Source: Clostridia bacterium (lineage in GTDB: Bacteria; Bacillota; Clostridia; Oscillospirales; UBA644). From it: a DNA stretch of 64,000 bases. The position numbers and the translations under genes were made by a program. Under the pieces are notes generated by a model. That model made no database searches and was not told where the DNA came from. It saw only the letters and a program-made list of their open reading frames with translations. Numbering within the stretch: the first letter of the stretch is position 1; the number at the start of each line of letters is the position of its first letter. Below are positions 27,401-34,928 of the stretch, in pieces. The stretch lies in contig JAGBIM010000007.1 in the NCBI GenBank assembly GCA_017934975.1, forward strand, positions 62,001-126,000, written 5' to 3'.

Positions 27401-28426
27401 ATGAAACCATCCGTATTGGTCGGATTAAGCGGCGGTGTTGACAGTGCGTTGACCGCCGCTGTTTTACAACAACAAGGATTTGATCCCATAGGACTTTACT
27501 GCATCATGCACGACGCCGACGCTTCGGGACTTGCCGATGCGCAAAAGGTTGCGGATCATCTGAAGATCCCCTTGAAAACCGCGGATCTGCGCAAGGAATT
27601 CCGCGAAACGGTTGTATCCGACTTTCTCGACTGCTACGCACGGGCAAAAACCCCGAACCCCTGCATCGTTTGCAATCCCCTGGTAAAATTCAAGGCGTTG
27701 TGCCACGTTGCGGACGAATTGGGCATTGAAAAAATCGCAACCGGCCATTACGCCGACGTTGGGAACGAAAACGGACGGTATTTCATCCGTGCGGTGAAGG
27801 AAAAGGACCAGTCCTACATGCTTTACCGTCTCACCCAGGAACAACTGCGGCGGCTGATGCTTCCGCTGGCCAACACGACCAAGGAAGAAAACCGTGCAAA
27901 GGCAGAAGCACTGGGCATCCCCATTTTCAAGAAACCGGACAGTCAGGATATCTGCTTTATCAAGGGCGAAAGTTACGTGGATTTCATTGAGCGGGAGTTG
28001 GGAAAATTCCCCGAAGGAACGTTCTGGCTTCAGGACGAAGACCGTCCCGTGGGAACGCATAAAGGCTTGATCCACTACACGGTGGGACAGCGGAAGAATT
28101 TAGGCATCGCCCTGGGCGCACCCGTATACGTTTCCGCCCTGGACGCGGAAAGCAATCGGGTCTATCTGTCCAAAACCGACGTGGTGGGACGGAAAGAGGT
28201 TTCCTTCCTCGCTCCCGTTTATCAAAAGCTGGACCCCTCCGTTACGGAATTTGAGGCCTACGGGAAAATCCGCTTTGCCGCAAAGCCCTCCCATTGCCGC
28301 GTTTCCGTGAAGGAATTTGCCTTTACCGCCACCTTTTCCGACGGACAGAGAGCCGTAACCCCCGGCCAATCGGTGGTCTTCTACGACGAAGAGGGAAACG
28401 TCCTCTGCGGCGGAATTCTGGAATAA
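27401..28426 (+). CDS. mnmA: tRNA-specific 2-thiouridylase MnmA
   Basis: 341 residues. The PP-loop ATPase motif is 'GLSGGVDSALTAA'. The first catalytic cysteine is in 'TPNPCIVCNP' and the second in 'DSQDICFI', with 'ATGHYAD', 'KDQSYMLYRL' and 'HYTVGQRKNLGI' also characteristic. It thiolates U34 of tRNA for Lys, Glu and Gln using persulfide sulfur from the desulfurase. Starts on the base after the scaffold stop, so this is a tight operon. Confidence 0.96.
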   Translation: MKPSVLVGLSGGVDSALTAAVLQQQGFDPIGLYCIMHDADASGLADAQKVADHLKIPLKTADLRKEFRETVVSDFLDCYARAKTPNPCIVCNPLVKFKALCHVADELGIEKIATGHYADVGNENGRYFIRAVKEKDQSYMLYRLTQEQLRRLMLPLANTTKEENRAKAEALGIPIFKKPDSQDICFIKGESYVDFIERELGKFPEGTFWLQDEDRPVGTHKGLIHYTVGQRKNLGIALGAPVYVSALDAESNRVYLSKTDVVGRKEVSFLAPVYQKLDPSVTEFEAYGKIRFAAKPSHCRVSVKEFAFTATFSDGQRAVTPGQSVVFYDEEGNVLCGGILE

Positions 28427-28430
28427 AAAA

Positions 28431-28476
28431 ACGCACACCCGAAGAAGGTTTTTTCAACCTCGTTCGGGTGTGTTTT
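28431..28476. terminator. Bidirectional terminator
   Basis: Outer stem ACACCCGAA (28435-28443) with TTCGGGTGT (28463-28471), inner stem AGGTT/AACCT, and T-runs on both strands. It lies between convergent mnmA and the TauE/SafE gene. Confidence 0.8.
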
Positions 28477-28484
28477 ATATTTTT

Positions 28485-29252
28485 TCATCGAAACAAAAGC
28501 ACGACTGCCCCGAGAATCGTCAAAATTGCTCCCGTAGCACGGTTCAGCGTTTTGGGAGAGGCTCGGTTCGCCACACGGGCGGCGACGCGCGCCCAAAGGA
28601 GGGTGGAGAGCACGCAGAACAACAGAACCCAAAGATCGGGAAGCCCGTCTACGGCAAAATGCGAAAGGGCTCCGGTGAAAGCGGTGAAGGTCATTATAAA
28701 TACGCTGGTCCCCACGGCGGTTTTCAACTCGTACCCCAAAACGGAGGTCAGAATCAGCAACATCATCATGCCGCCCCCTGCACCCACGAAGCCGCAAATA
28801 AAACCAATCAGACACCCAAAAACGAGAGACTGGACAAATCGTTTTTTCGGAGAAACCGCCCCCATGGCTTCCTTCGTGGTCATCACGGGCTTTATCAAAA
28901 ATTTTAACCCGAGGAAAAAGGTCATCACCACGGAAAATCCGCCCATGGTTCCGTTGGGAACAAACCCTGCAACCCAACTGCCCACGACGGTAAGCAACAG
29001 AACGGAAATCATCATAACCGTACCGTTGCGAATATCCAGATTCTTATGTTTTCCGTAGGTATAAGCACTTACGGCGCTGGCCAATACGTCGGAGGCCAAG
29101 GCAATCCCGACGGCCTGATAGGCAGGCATCCCAAGAAAGGTAATCAGCATGGGGCTGATCACCGCCGCCGCACTCATTCCCGCAAATCCCGTCCCCAGTC
29201 CCGCACCGAGACCGGCAAAAAAGGAAACGATCAATTTTAACCAAAGAGACAT
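28485..29252 (-). CDS. TauE/SafE-family membrane transporter
   Basis: 255 residues from the ATG at 29252 (GAAGG upstream). Eight or so hydrophobic helices; the family signature is 'GLGAGLGTGFAGMSAAAVISP' at the start, repeated in form as 'GFICGFVGAGGGMMMLL' in the second half. Members export or import small sulfur compounds or other anions. The substrate cannot be read here. The convergent neighbour is the sulfur-relay operon, which may be coincidence. Confidence 0.85.
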   Translation of the reverse strand: MSLWLKLIVSFFAGLGAGLGTGFAGMSAAAVISPMLITFLGMPAYQAVGIALASDVLASAVSAYTYGKHKNLDIRNGTVMMISVLLLTVVGSWVAGFVPNGTMGGFSVVMTFFLGLKFLIKPVMTTKEAMGAVSPKKRFVQSLVFGCLIGFICGFVGAGGGMMMLLILTSVLGYELKTAVGTSVFIMTFTAFTGALSHFAVDGLPDLWVLLFCVLSTLLWARVAARVANRASPKTLNRATGAILTILGAVVLLFR

Positions 29253-29381
29253 TCCAACAGACCTTCCTCGTTTTTCAGACATTTTATCATACAAATACGG
29301 CAAAATCGTGACAAAACCAGCAGTTTCCCATGTCTATCCCCCTTCCCGCACACATATATAATTTTGAAAAGGGGGTATTGC

Positions 29382-30182
29382 ATGAAAGGAACGCTTCGTT
29401 ACGTAATCACGGGTTTTTTGATGGGTTGCACCATGTCCGTTCCCGGGGTCAGCGGCGGAACGACGGCCATGGCACTGGGATATTACGAGCCCATGATGAA
29501 GGCGGCGGCATTCCCGCAAAAAAAAGAGAATCTGCTCTTTTTGCTGCGCCTTGGCATCGGAGGGGTTGCCGGTTTTTTTTCGGGGGCAAAGGTACTGAAC
29601 CTTGCATTCCTACGGTTTCCCTTGGCCGTAACGCTTCTCTTTGGAAGTGCGGTGCTGTACGGTTGTTTTTGCATGGCAAAGGAAACGGTACGGTACGGGA
29701 TAGGAGCACACGGTATCTTTCTCTTCTTAACGGGATTTTTGACCGTTTTGGCGGTGGAACGGATTCCACCTGCGGGTGAATGCGATTCCTTTTTCCTGCA
29801 AATCCTTTGGGGCGTTTTTCTGGCGGCGGGATTTATTCTTCCGGGAATCAGCACCTCTCATCTGCTGACGGTGTTCGGCCTCTACGGAGCCTTATCCCAA
29901 TGGACGGCGGATACCCTTTCTCTGCTCCTCCCCTTGGGAATCGGCCTCGGCCTGGGCACCGTATTGCTGATCAAGCCTCTGTCGGCGGCGTGGGACCGTT
30001 TTCCCGCAGAGTGTAATCTGGCGCTGTTGGGATTTTCCGTGGGATCGTTGGGGGGACTTGTAAAACCCTGCCTGCAATCGCCCCGACTGACATATCTACC
30101 CCTTTTGCAAATTGGGGTGGGGTTGGTCCTTGCGGTGGGAGCCTGTCTGCTTTTACGAAAAATGCAAAAAAATAACTCTTGA
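29382..30182 (+). CDS. DUF368 polyprenyl-phosphate transporter (PopT type)
   Basis: 266 residues from the ATG at 29382 (AAAGGGGG six bases upstream). The N-terminal 'GFLMGCTMSVPGVSGGTTAMA' and the mid-protein 'GFILPGISTSHLLTVFGLYG' are the paired re-entrant-type motifs of DUF368. About eight membrane helices. Members have been reported to recycle undecaprenyl phosphate across the membrane for wall synthesis. Function here is by family only. A pyrR promoter overlaps its stop. Confidence 0.85.
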   Translation: MKGTLRYVITGFLMGCTMSVPGVSGGTTAMALGYYEPMMKAAAFPQKKENLLFLLRLGIGGVAGFFSGAKVLNLAFLRFPLAVTLLFGSAVLYGCFCMAKETVRYGIGAHGIFLFLTGFLTVLAVERIPPAGECDSFFLQILWGVFLAAGFILPGISTSHLLTVFGLYGALSQWTADTLSLLLPLGIGLGLGTVLLIKPLSAAWDRFPAECNLALLGFSVGSLGGLVKPCLQSPRLTYLPLLQIGVGLVLAVGACLLLRKMQKNNS

Positions 30183-30207
30183 CAGAATTCGCCTTCCGTG
30201 CTATAAT
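30179..30207 (+). promoter_or_regulatory. Sigma-A promoter of pyrR
   Basis: TTGACA (30179-30184), 17-base spacer, TATAAT (30202-30207). The -35 overlaps the DUF368 stop codon. Confidence 0.85.
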
Positions 30208-30243
30208 ATAATGTAATATTTTTCCCAAACGGAGCGATTTTTT

Positions 30244-30780
30244 ATGACCGTAAAAGCAAAATTGATGGATCAGGCCGCCATGAAACGCACTTTGGTGCGT
30301 ATGGCTCACGAAATCGTGGAAAAAAACGATACGGTAACGGAGCTCTGCTTTCTGGGAATTCATAGCAGGGGCGTCCCCTTGGCTCAGGAATTGGCGGAAA
30401 ACGTCAGCCGCTTTTCCGAGATCAAGACCCTCGTGGGCTCCGTGGACATCGCCCTGCATCGGGACGACCGCAAGGAGGTTCCCCCCATGGAATCCCGCAC
30501 GTCGGTAGACTTTCCCTTGGACGGACGGGTGGTGATTCTGGTGGACGACGTGATCTGCACGGGACGGACCATCCGCGCCGCCATGGACGCCTTGGTTTCC
30601 ATCGGACGGCCTGCGAAAATTCAACTGGCGGTGTTGATTGACCGCGGGCATCGGGAATTGCCCATCCGCGGGGATTACGTGGGCAAAAACGTTCCCACCT
30701 CCCGCAAAGAGCGCATTTCCGTGCGAGTGGAACAGATCGACGGAGACGTGGGCGTTTACGTCTGCGAAACGGACGAATAA
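30244..30780 (+). CDS. pyrR: PyrR pyrimidine regulator / uracil phosphoribosyltransferase
   Basis: 178 residues. The PRPP-binding motif is 'VVILVDDVICTGRTIRAAMD', with 'MAHEIVE', 'GIHSRGVPLA' and 'VLIDRGHRELPIRGDYVGKN' as PyrR signatures. In Firmicutes it binds pyr mRNA leaders when UMP is high and can also make UMP from uracil. No pyr operon follows; the gene stands alone between its promoter and a strong terminator. No PyrR-binding loop was recognised in its ~30-base leader. Confidence 0.94.
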   Translation: MTVKAKLMDQAAMKRTLVRMAHEIVEKNDTVTELCFLGIHSRGVPLAQELAENVSRFSEIKTLVGSVDIALHRDDRKEVPPMESRTSVDFPLDGRVVILVDDVICTGRTIRAAMDALVSIGRPAKIQLAVLIDRGHRELPIRGDYVGKNVPTSRKERISVRVEQIDGDVGVYVCETDE

Positions 30781-30802
30781 ATCTTCAAAACAAAAAAAAT
30801 TC

Positions 30803-30834
30803 CGCCACGGCCGAAGAAAGACCGTGGCGTTTTT
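30803..30834 (+). terminator. Terminator of pyrR
   Basis: CGCCACGG (30803-30810) pairs with CCGTGGCG (30822-30829), then TTTTT. Confidence 0.8.
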
Positions 30835-30840
30835 CTGTGC

Positions 30841-30867
30841 AAAAAAGAGGGGTTGTCCCCCTCTTTT
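30841..30867 (-). terminator. Terminator of the MocR-type regulator
   Basis: GAGGGG (30847-30852) pairs with CCCCTC; A and T runs flank it so that the minus strand ends in TTTTTT right after the regulator's stop. Confidence 0.75.
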
Positions 30868-31959
30868 TTATTTTCCAAACAGTTCTTTGCGTTTTTTGCG
30901 CCGAACACGGTTGATATGACGCTCAAAATCCCCGTTTTCCATCAGCGCGGCAAGCACGAATTGCATATAGGTGGGAACGGTGCAGGAATAGAATCCCAGC
31001 CGTTTTTCAAATTCTGCCACAAGATGCTTGGGAAGCACCGTATAGCCGATTCGAAAGGAAGAAGAAAGGGTTTTGGAGAACGTGTTCATATAAATCACGT
31101 TGTCGTTTCGGGTATGGGAAAACAGGGTCTCCTCCGCCTTTTTGGAAACGGAAAATTCCGACTCAAAATCGTCCTCGATAATATACCGCTTTCCCTGCTG
31201 CGCCCAGCGCAGATATTCATGCCGTTTGGACGCGGAGGCGGTAACACCGCTGGGAAAACTCCGATAGGGAGAAATATGAAGCACCTGCGCCGAAGAATCC
31301 CGTAAGGCGGCGCTTTCAATGCCGTCGTTTCCCAGGGGCAGATGCTCCGGAATCACGCCCCACGCGCCGTAAACATGTTCGATTTTTTTATAAGAGGGGG
31401 ATTCGATGGCATAGACGCAGTCCCGCCCCAGCAGTTCCACGATCAGGCCGTAGAGATATTCCGAACCCGAGCCGATGATAATCTGCTCGCATTCCGCAGA
31501 AATACCGCGGCTTCGGGCCAGATATTTGCGGATCGCATCCCGCAGTTCAAAGGTGCCGCAGTTGGGAGAGCGCTCCAAAATCCGCCTTTCGTAATCCGAC
31601 AGCACCGCCCGCATGGTTCGGGTCAGAACCGACAGCGGGAATTCGGGCGAATCGTCGGAATGGGAATGGGGAACCGAACGGGAAACGGCAGGATGAGAGG
31701 GAGCGGCAAAGCCCTCCTCCGTGCGGAAAAGAACGAAAAATCCGCTTCGTTCCCGTGCCTCCGCATACCCCTCGTCGCACAGCAAGGCATAGGCGTGCTC
31801 CACGGTTACGGTGCTGACCCCAACGTCGTCGGCAACGGTACGCTTGGAGGGCAATTTTTCTCCGTAGGTATAAAGGCCGTTTACAATATCCTCCCGAACC
31901 TGCAAATATAGCTGCAAATACGCGGGGGTGCTTTTGGTTGAATCAATGGTGTATCTCAT
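30868..31959 (-). CDS. MocR/PdxR-type regulator (GntR HTH fused to aminotransferase)
   Basis: 363 residues. Residues 1-75 are a GntR-type winged helix ('PAYLQLYLQVREDIVNGLY', 'LPSKRTVADDVGVSTVTVEH'). From ~110 it has the fold of a PLP-dependent class-I aminotransferase with 'GSGSEYLYGLIVELLG' and the PLP-lysine region 'NVIYMNTFSKTLSSSFRIGY'. The C-terminus ends near the small domain start, making it about 80-100 residues shorter than typical family members. Such proteins sense pyridoxal phosphate and control its supply genes. It is divergent from a pyridoxine-kinase operon, supporting that role. Confidence 0.85.
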   Translation of the reverse strand: MRYTIDSTKSTPAYLQLYLQVREDIVNGLYTYGEKLPSKRTVADDVGVSTVTVEHAYALLCDEGYAEARERSGFFVLFRTEEGFAAPSHPAVSRSVPHSHSDDSPEFPLSVLTRTMRAVLSDYERRILERSPNCGTFELRDAIRKYLARSRGISAECEQIIIGSGSEYLYGLIVELLGRDCVYAIESPSYKKIEHVYGAWGVIPEHLPLGNDGIESAALRDSSAQVLHISPYRSFPSGVTASASKRHEYLRWAQQGKRYIIEDDFESEFSVSKKAEETLFSHTRNDNVIYMNTFSKTLSSSFRIGYTVLPKHLVAEFEKRLGFYSCTVPTYMQFVLAALMENGDFERHINRVRRKKRKELFGK

Positions 31960-31993
31960 CTGGTTATATAAAATTCTCCCGTTTTGACTATTT

Positions 31994-32013
31994 TAATATT
32001 ACCAAAAATATTA
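31994..32013. promoter_or_regulatory. Candidate operator between regulator and B6 kinase operon
   Basis: TAATATT and AATATTA form a 7-bp perfect inverted repeat with a six-base gap, between the divergent genes and just before TATACT (32014-32019). It is a plausible binding site for the MocR-type regulator. Confidence 0.4.
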
Positions 32014-32052
32014 TATACTATTATCGGCAAAAAATCAAGGAGGTTTGGTAAA

Positions 32053-32877
32053 TTGTCACACAATCATCAAAAAAAGATGGCGGTGGTCAACGATTTTTGC
32101 GGATTTGGCCGCTGTTCTCTGGCCGTATCCATTCCCATCGTCTCCGCTATGAAAATTCAATGCTGCCCCCTGCCCACGGCGCTGTTTTCCAACCACACGG
32201 GCTTTGAAAGCTTTTATTCCGACGATTTTACCGATCACATGGACGCCTATATGGACGAATGGGTCAAATTGAACCTGCGGTTTCACGGAATTCTGACGGG
32301 CTTTTTGGGCTCGCCGAAGCAGATCGGCATTGTGAAACGGTTTTTGGAACAGTTCAAGACCGAAGAAACGGTGACGGTCATCGATCCGGTCATGGGCGAC
32401 TACGGAAAACTCTATTCTACTTATTCTCCCGAACTGGCAAAAAAAATGAAGGAATTGGTGCCCTACGCGGATATTCTGACCCCGAACCTCACCGAAGCCT
32501 GCATTTTGACGCAACGGGATTATCTGCACGATCCCACGGCGGAACAGTTGGAAGAAATCTGCAAAGAACTGAACGCCATGGGACCGAAAAAAATCGTGAT
32601 CTCCGGCCTGGAACGGGGCGAAGATCTGGAAAACTTCATCTTTGAAGAAGGAAAAGCCCCCTGCGTATTGCGGGAGCACAAGGTTGGCCCCTGCCGCTCG
32701 GGAACGGGAGACGTGTTCTCCTCCATGATCGCGGCGGACGCGGTCAACGGCGTGCCTTTCCGCGAATCGGTAAAAAAAGCCTCGGCCTTCATCGCAAAGG
32801 TTTTGCGGCGAGCCTTAGAATTGGACTTGCCCAAAACCGACGGGCTTTGCTTCGAAGAATTCTTAACGGAGATATGA
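32053..32877 (+). CDS. Pyridoxal/pyridoxamine kinase
   Basis: 274 residues from the TTG at 32053, chosen because AAGGAGGTTT ends seven bases upstream; the in-frame codon at 31984 lies in promoter sequence. Ribokinase-fold features: 'VVNDFCGFGRCSLAVSIPI' at the start, 'VIDPVMGDYGKLYSTYSPEL', 'DILTPNLTEACIL' and the anion-hole/catalytic motif 'CRSGTGDVFSSM'. It phosphorylates B6 vitamers to feed PLP. The stop overlaps the next start by three bases, and the divergent regulator is of the PdxR class, so substrate assignment is well supported. Confidence 0.88.
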   Translation: MSHNHQKKMAVVNDFCGFGRCSLAVSIPIVSAMKIQCCPLPTALFSNHTGFESFYSDDFTDHMDAYMDEWVKLNLRFHGILTGFLGSPKQIGIVKRFLEQFKTEETVTVIDPVMGDYGKLYSTYSPELAKKMKELVPYADILTPNLTEACILTQRDYLHDPTAEQLEEICKELNAMGPKKIVISGLERGEDLENFIFEEGKAPCVLREHKVGPCRSGTGDVFSSMIAADAVNGVPFRESVKKASAFIAKVLRRALELDLPKTDGLCFEEFLTEI

Positions 32878-33395
32878 AAAAAATGAAAAGCAACACGAAA
32901 CGTATCTGCCTTGCGGCCCTCTTCACGGCCTTGATTTTCGTCTTCACCGCCTGGCTTCACATTCCCTCTCACACGGGCTACACCCACGTGGGGGACGGAT
33001 TTCTTTTCCTTGCCGCATGTCTTTTGCCTTGGCAATACGGCGTCGGATGCGGCGTTGCGGGCGCTTTTTTGGCCGACTGTCTGACGGGATACGCCATGTG
33101 GGCTCCCGGGTCCATCATTATAAAAGGCGTTACCGCACTGTTTTTCACCGCCAAGGGAGAAAAAATCCTCTCGTGGAGAAACCTTCTGGGGCTAATTCCT
33201 TCGGGAGCCCTCTGCATTGGGGGATATTATTGCTACGAAGGGCTGATCACGGGGAACTTTACGGCACCTCTGGCGGGAATTCCCGGCTACGTGACCCAAT
33301 GGGTATTGAGCAGTGCGTTGTATCTCGTCGCAGGATTTACCCTGGATAAATTAAAAATCAAGAAAACCTTACGGAAAGAAGGACTTCTCGAATGA
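32874..33395 (+). CDS. ECF transporter S component, probably for vitamin B6
   Basis: 173 residues from the ATG at 32874, which overlaps the kinase stop; a second ATG at 32883 is possible. Five or six membrane helices with 'ICLAALFTALIFVFTAWLHI', 'VGDGFLFLAACLLPWQYGVG' and 'GCGVAGAFLADCLTGY', the pattern of ECF S components. It would bind the vitamin and use a shared energizing module located elsewhere. The substrate is inferred from the kinase and regulator beside it. The next gene overlaps its stop. Confidence 0.8.
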   Translation: MKKMKSNTKRICLAALFTALIFVFTAWLHIPSHTGYTHVGDGFLFLAACLLPWQYGVGCGVAGAFLADCLTGYAMWAPGSIIIKGVTALFFTAKGEKILSWRNLLGLIPSGALCIGGYYCYEGLITGNFTAPLAGIPGYVTQWVLSSALYLVAGFTLDKLKIKKTLRKEGLLE

Positions 33396-33997
33396 TGACG
33401 ATCACCTATCCCGTCAAAAAGGGAATTTACGTAAATATGACCAACCGTTGCCCCTGCAACTGCACCTTCTGTCTTCGGCAGAACGGGGACAGCGTGTACG
33501 GCTCCGAGCCTTTGTGGCTGGATCGGGAGCCCACGGTGGAAGAGGTTTGCAAAAGCTTAGACGGCTGGGATCTTTCTCAATACGAGGAAGTGGTTTTCTG
33601 CGGATACGGAGAGCCCACGGAGCGGCTGGAGGATCTGCTGAAGGTGGCGGCTTATCTGAAGGGAAAGAGCGATATCGCCATCCGCATCAACACCAACGGC
33701 CTTGCGGATCTGATCTGCGGAGAGCCAACCGCCCACAAGCTGAAGGGGCTGATCGACACGGTGTCGGTAAGTCTGAACGCCACCAACAAAGAGGATTACA
33801 ATCGGGTTGTACGCCCCAAATTCGGCATCGAATCCTACGACGCCATGTTGAAATTCACCCGGGATTGCACCCAATACGTGCCCAAGGTGATGATGACGGT
33901 GGTGGACGTGGTAACGACCCCCGAAGAACAGGAACTGAGCCGCAAGATCTGCGAATCGGTGGGAGCAACTCTGCGCATCCGCCCCTACGAAGAATAA
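33392..33997 (+). CDS. TatD-linked-type radical SAM protein
   Basis: 201 residues. 'NMTNRCPCNCTFCLRQ' holds the CxxxCxxC cluster motif, and 'YGSEPLWLDREPTVEEV' plus 'EVVFCGYGEPTERLEDLL' match a small radical-SAM family that I recall as encoded beside TatD-like nucleases. The reaction is unknown. No TatD gene is adjacent here; instead it is the third gene of the vitamin B6 operon and overlaps the S-component stop by four bases. Confidence 0.78.
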   Translation: MMTITYPVKKGIYVNMTNRCPCNCTFCLRQNGDSVYGSEPLWLDREPTVEEVCKSLDGWDLSQYEEVVFCGYGEPTERLEDLLKVAAYLKGKSDIAIRINTNGLADLICGEPTAHKLKGLIDTVSVSLNATNKEDYNRVVRPKFGIESYDAMLKFTRDCTQYVPKVMMTVVDVVTTPEEQELSRKICESVGATLRIRPYEE

Positions 33998-34010
33998 AAA
34001 CGCATCAAAA

Positions 34011-34044
34011 AAACGCTCTGTCGTCATGACAGAGCGTTTTTGCA
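34011..34044. terminator. Bidirectional terminator
   Basis: AAACGCTCTGTC (34011-34022) pairs perfectly with GACAGAGCGTTT (34028-34039), loop GTCAT, followed by TT. It separates convergent operons. Confidence 0.85.
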
Positions 34045-34051
34045 TACAGAA

Positions 34052-34927
34052 TCAATCCAAGGTATAAGAAACACTGCAGGTTTCCCGTTTTTGGGGATCG
34101 AGAATCCGCAGGTCGCGCTTCACGGTCAGATCCTCGGGGTCCTTGGAATCGCTGGGCAAACCGTTCCAGGGCTCTACGCACACGTAAGGAGCGTCGCATC
34201 CCATGGCCTGCCAGAAGGCAAGATATTGGAACTGTGAAGCATCCACGGTGACCTTCTCCGCGGTTTTGTTGTTTTTCAGCGTAACCATGCCTTTTTTCAG
34301 TCCCGTCAGAATGATGGCTTCCTCGTCGAAGACCGCGTGGGTAAGAGGAATCACGTTTCCCTTGGCAAACTTGCAGGGAACCACGTTGCGGGACATAAAC
34401 AGACCGTCCAGAAGAATCTGATTCAGGGTCTCCCCTTCGGCAAATTCCAGAGACCAATCCTCGAAAACGGTTTTATCCGTGGGAGGTACCAAAAAGCCGG
34501 GGTGGCCGCCGCAGGAATAATAGAGAGGCTCGCAATCCGTATTCTCCACGGTAAAGGATTGAATCAAGGTATTGCCTTCGATTCGGTAGGTCACATCCAA
34601 AATAAAATCAAAGGGATATTCTTTTTTGGTGGCCTCAGAGGACGTCAGGCGGTAGGTAAGATAATCCTCGGCGGAATCCACCAAAGCAAAGGTGGATCTG
34701 CGGGCAAAGCCGTGGGGGCCTTCCGAAGGATATTCCTTGCCGCGGAAGGTGTATTTCCCATTCTTAACCCGTCCGACGAAGGGGAAAATCACGGGGGAGC
34801 GTTCCCCCCAGATGGCCTCGTCTCCCTGCCAGAGCCGCTCAATACCGTCCAGACGAATGGATTGCAGTTGTGCGCCGAAGTCGCTGACCGTCACGGAAAG
34901 ACGGTCGTTGGAAATGGTGGTGTTCAT
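34052..34927 (-). CDS. Aldose 1-epimerase-family protein
   Basis: 291 residues from the ATG at 34927 (GGAGG nine bases upstream). Galactose-mutarotase fold with 'SVTVSDFGAQLQSIRLDG', 'WGERSPVIFPFVGRVKNG', 'EGPHGFARRS' (catalytic His), 'YYSCGGHPGF' (second His) and 'VEPWNGLPSD' (catalytic Glu). It interconverts anomers of a free or phosphorylated sugar in the cytoplasm. It starts one base after the histidine kinase stop, so it is read with the two-component system. Confidence 0.88.
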   Translation of the reverse strand: MNTTISNDRLSVTVSDFGAQLQSIRLDGIERLWQGDEAIWGERSPVIFPFVGRVKNGKYTFRGKEYPSEGPHGFARRSTFALVDSAEDYLTYRLTSSEATKKEYPFDFILDVTYRIEGNTLIQSFTVENTDCEPLYYSCGGHPGFLVPPTDKTVFEDWSLEFAEGETLNQILLDGLFMSRNVVPCKFAKGNVIPLTHAVFDEEAIILTGLKKGMVTLKNNKTAEKVTVDASQFQYLAFWQAMGCDAPYVCVEPWNGLPSDSKDPEDLTVKRDLRILDPQKRETCSVSYTLD

Positions 34928-34928
34928 A

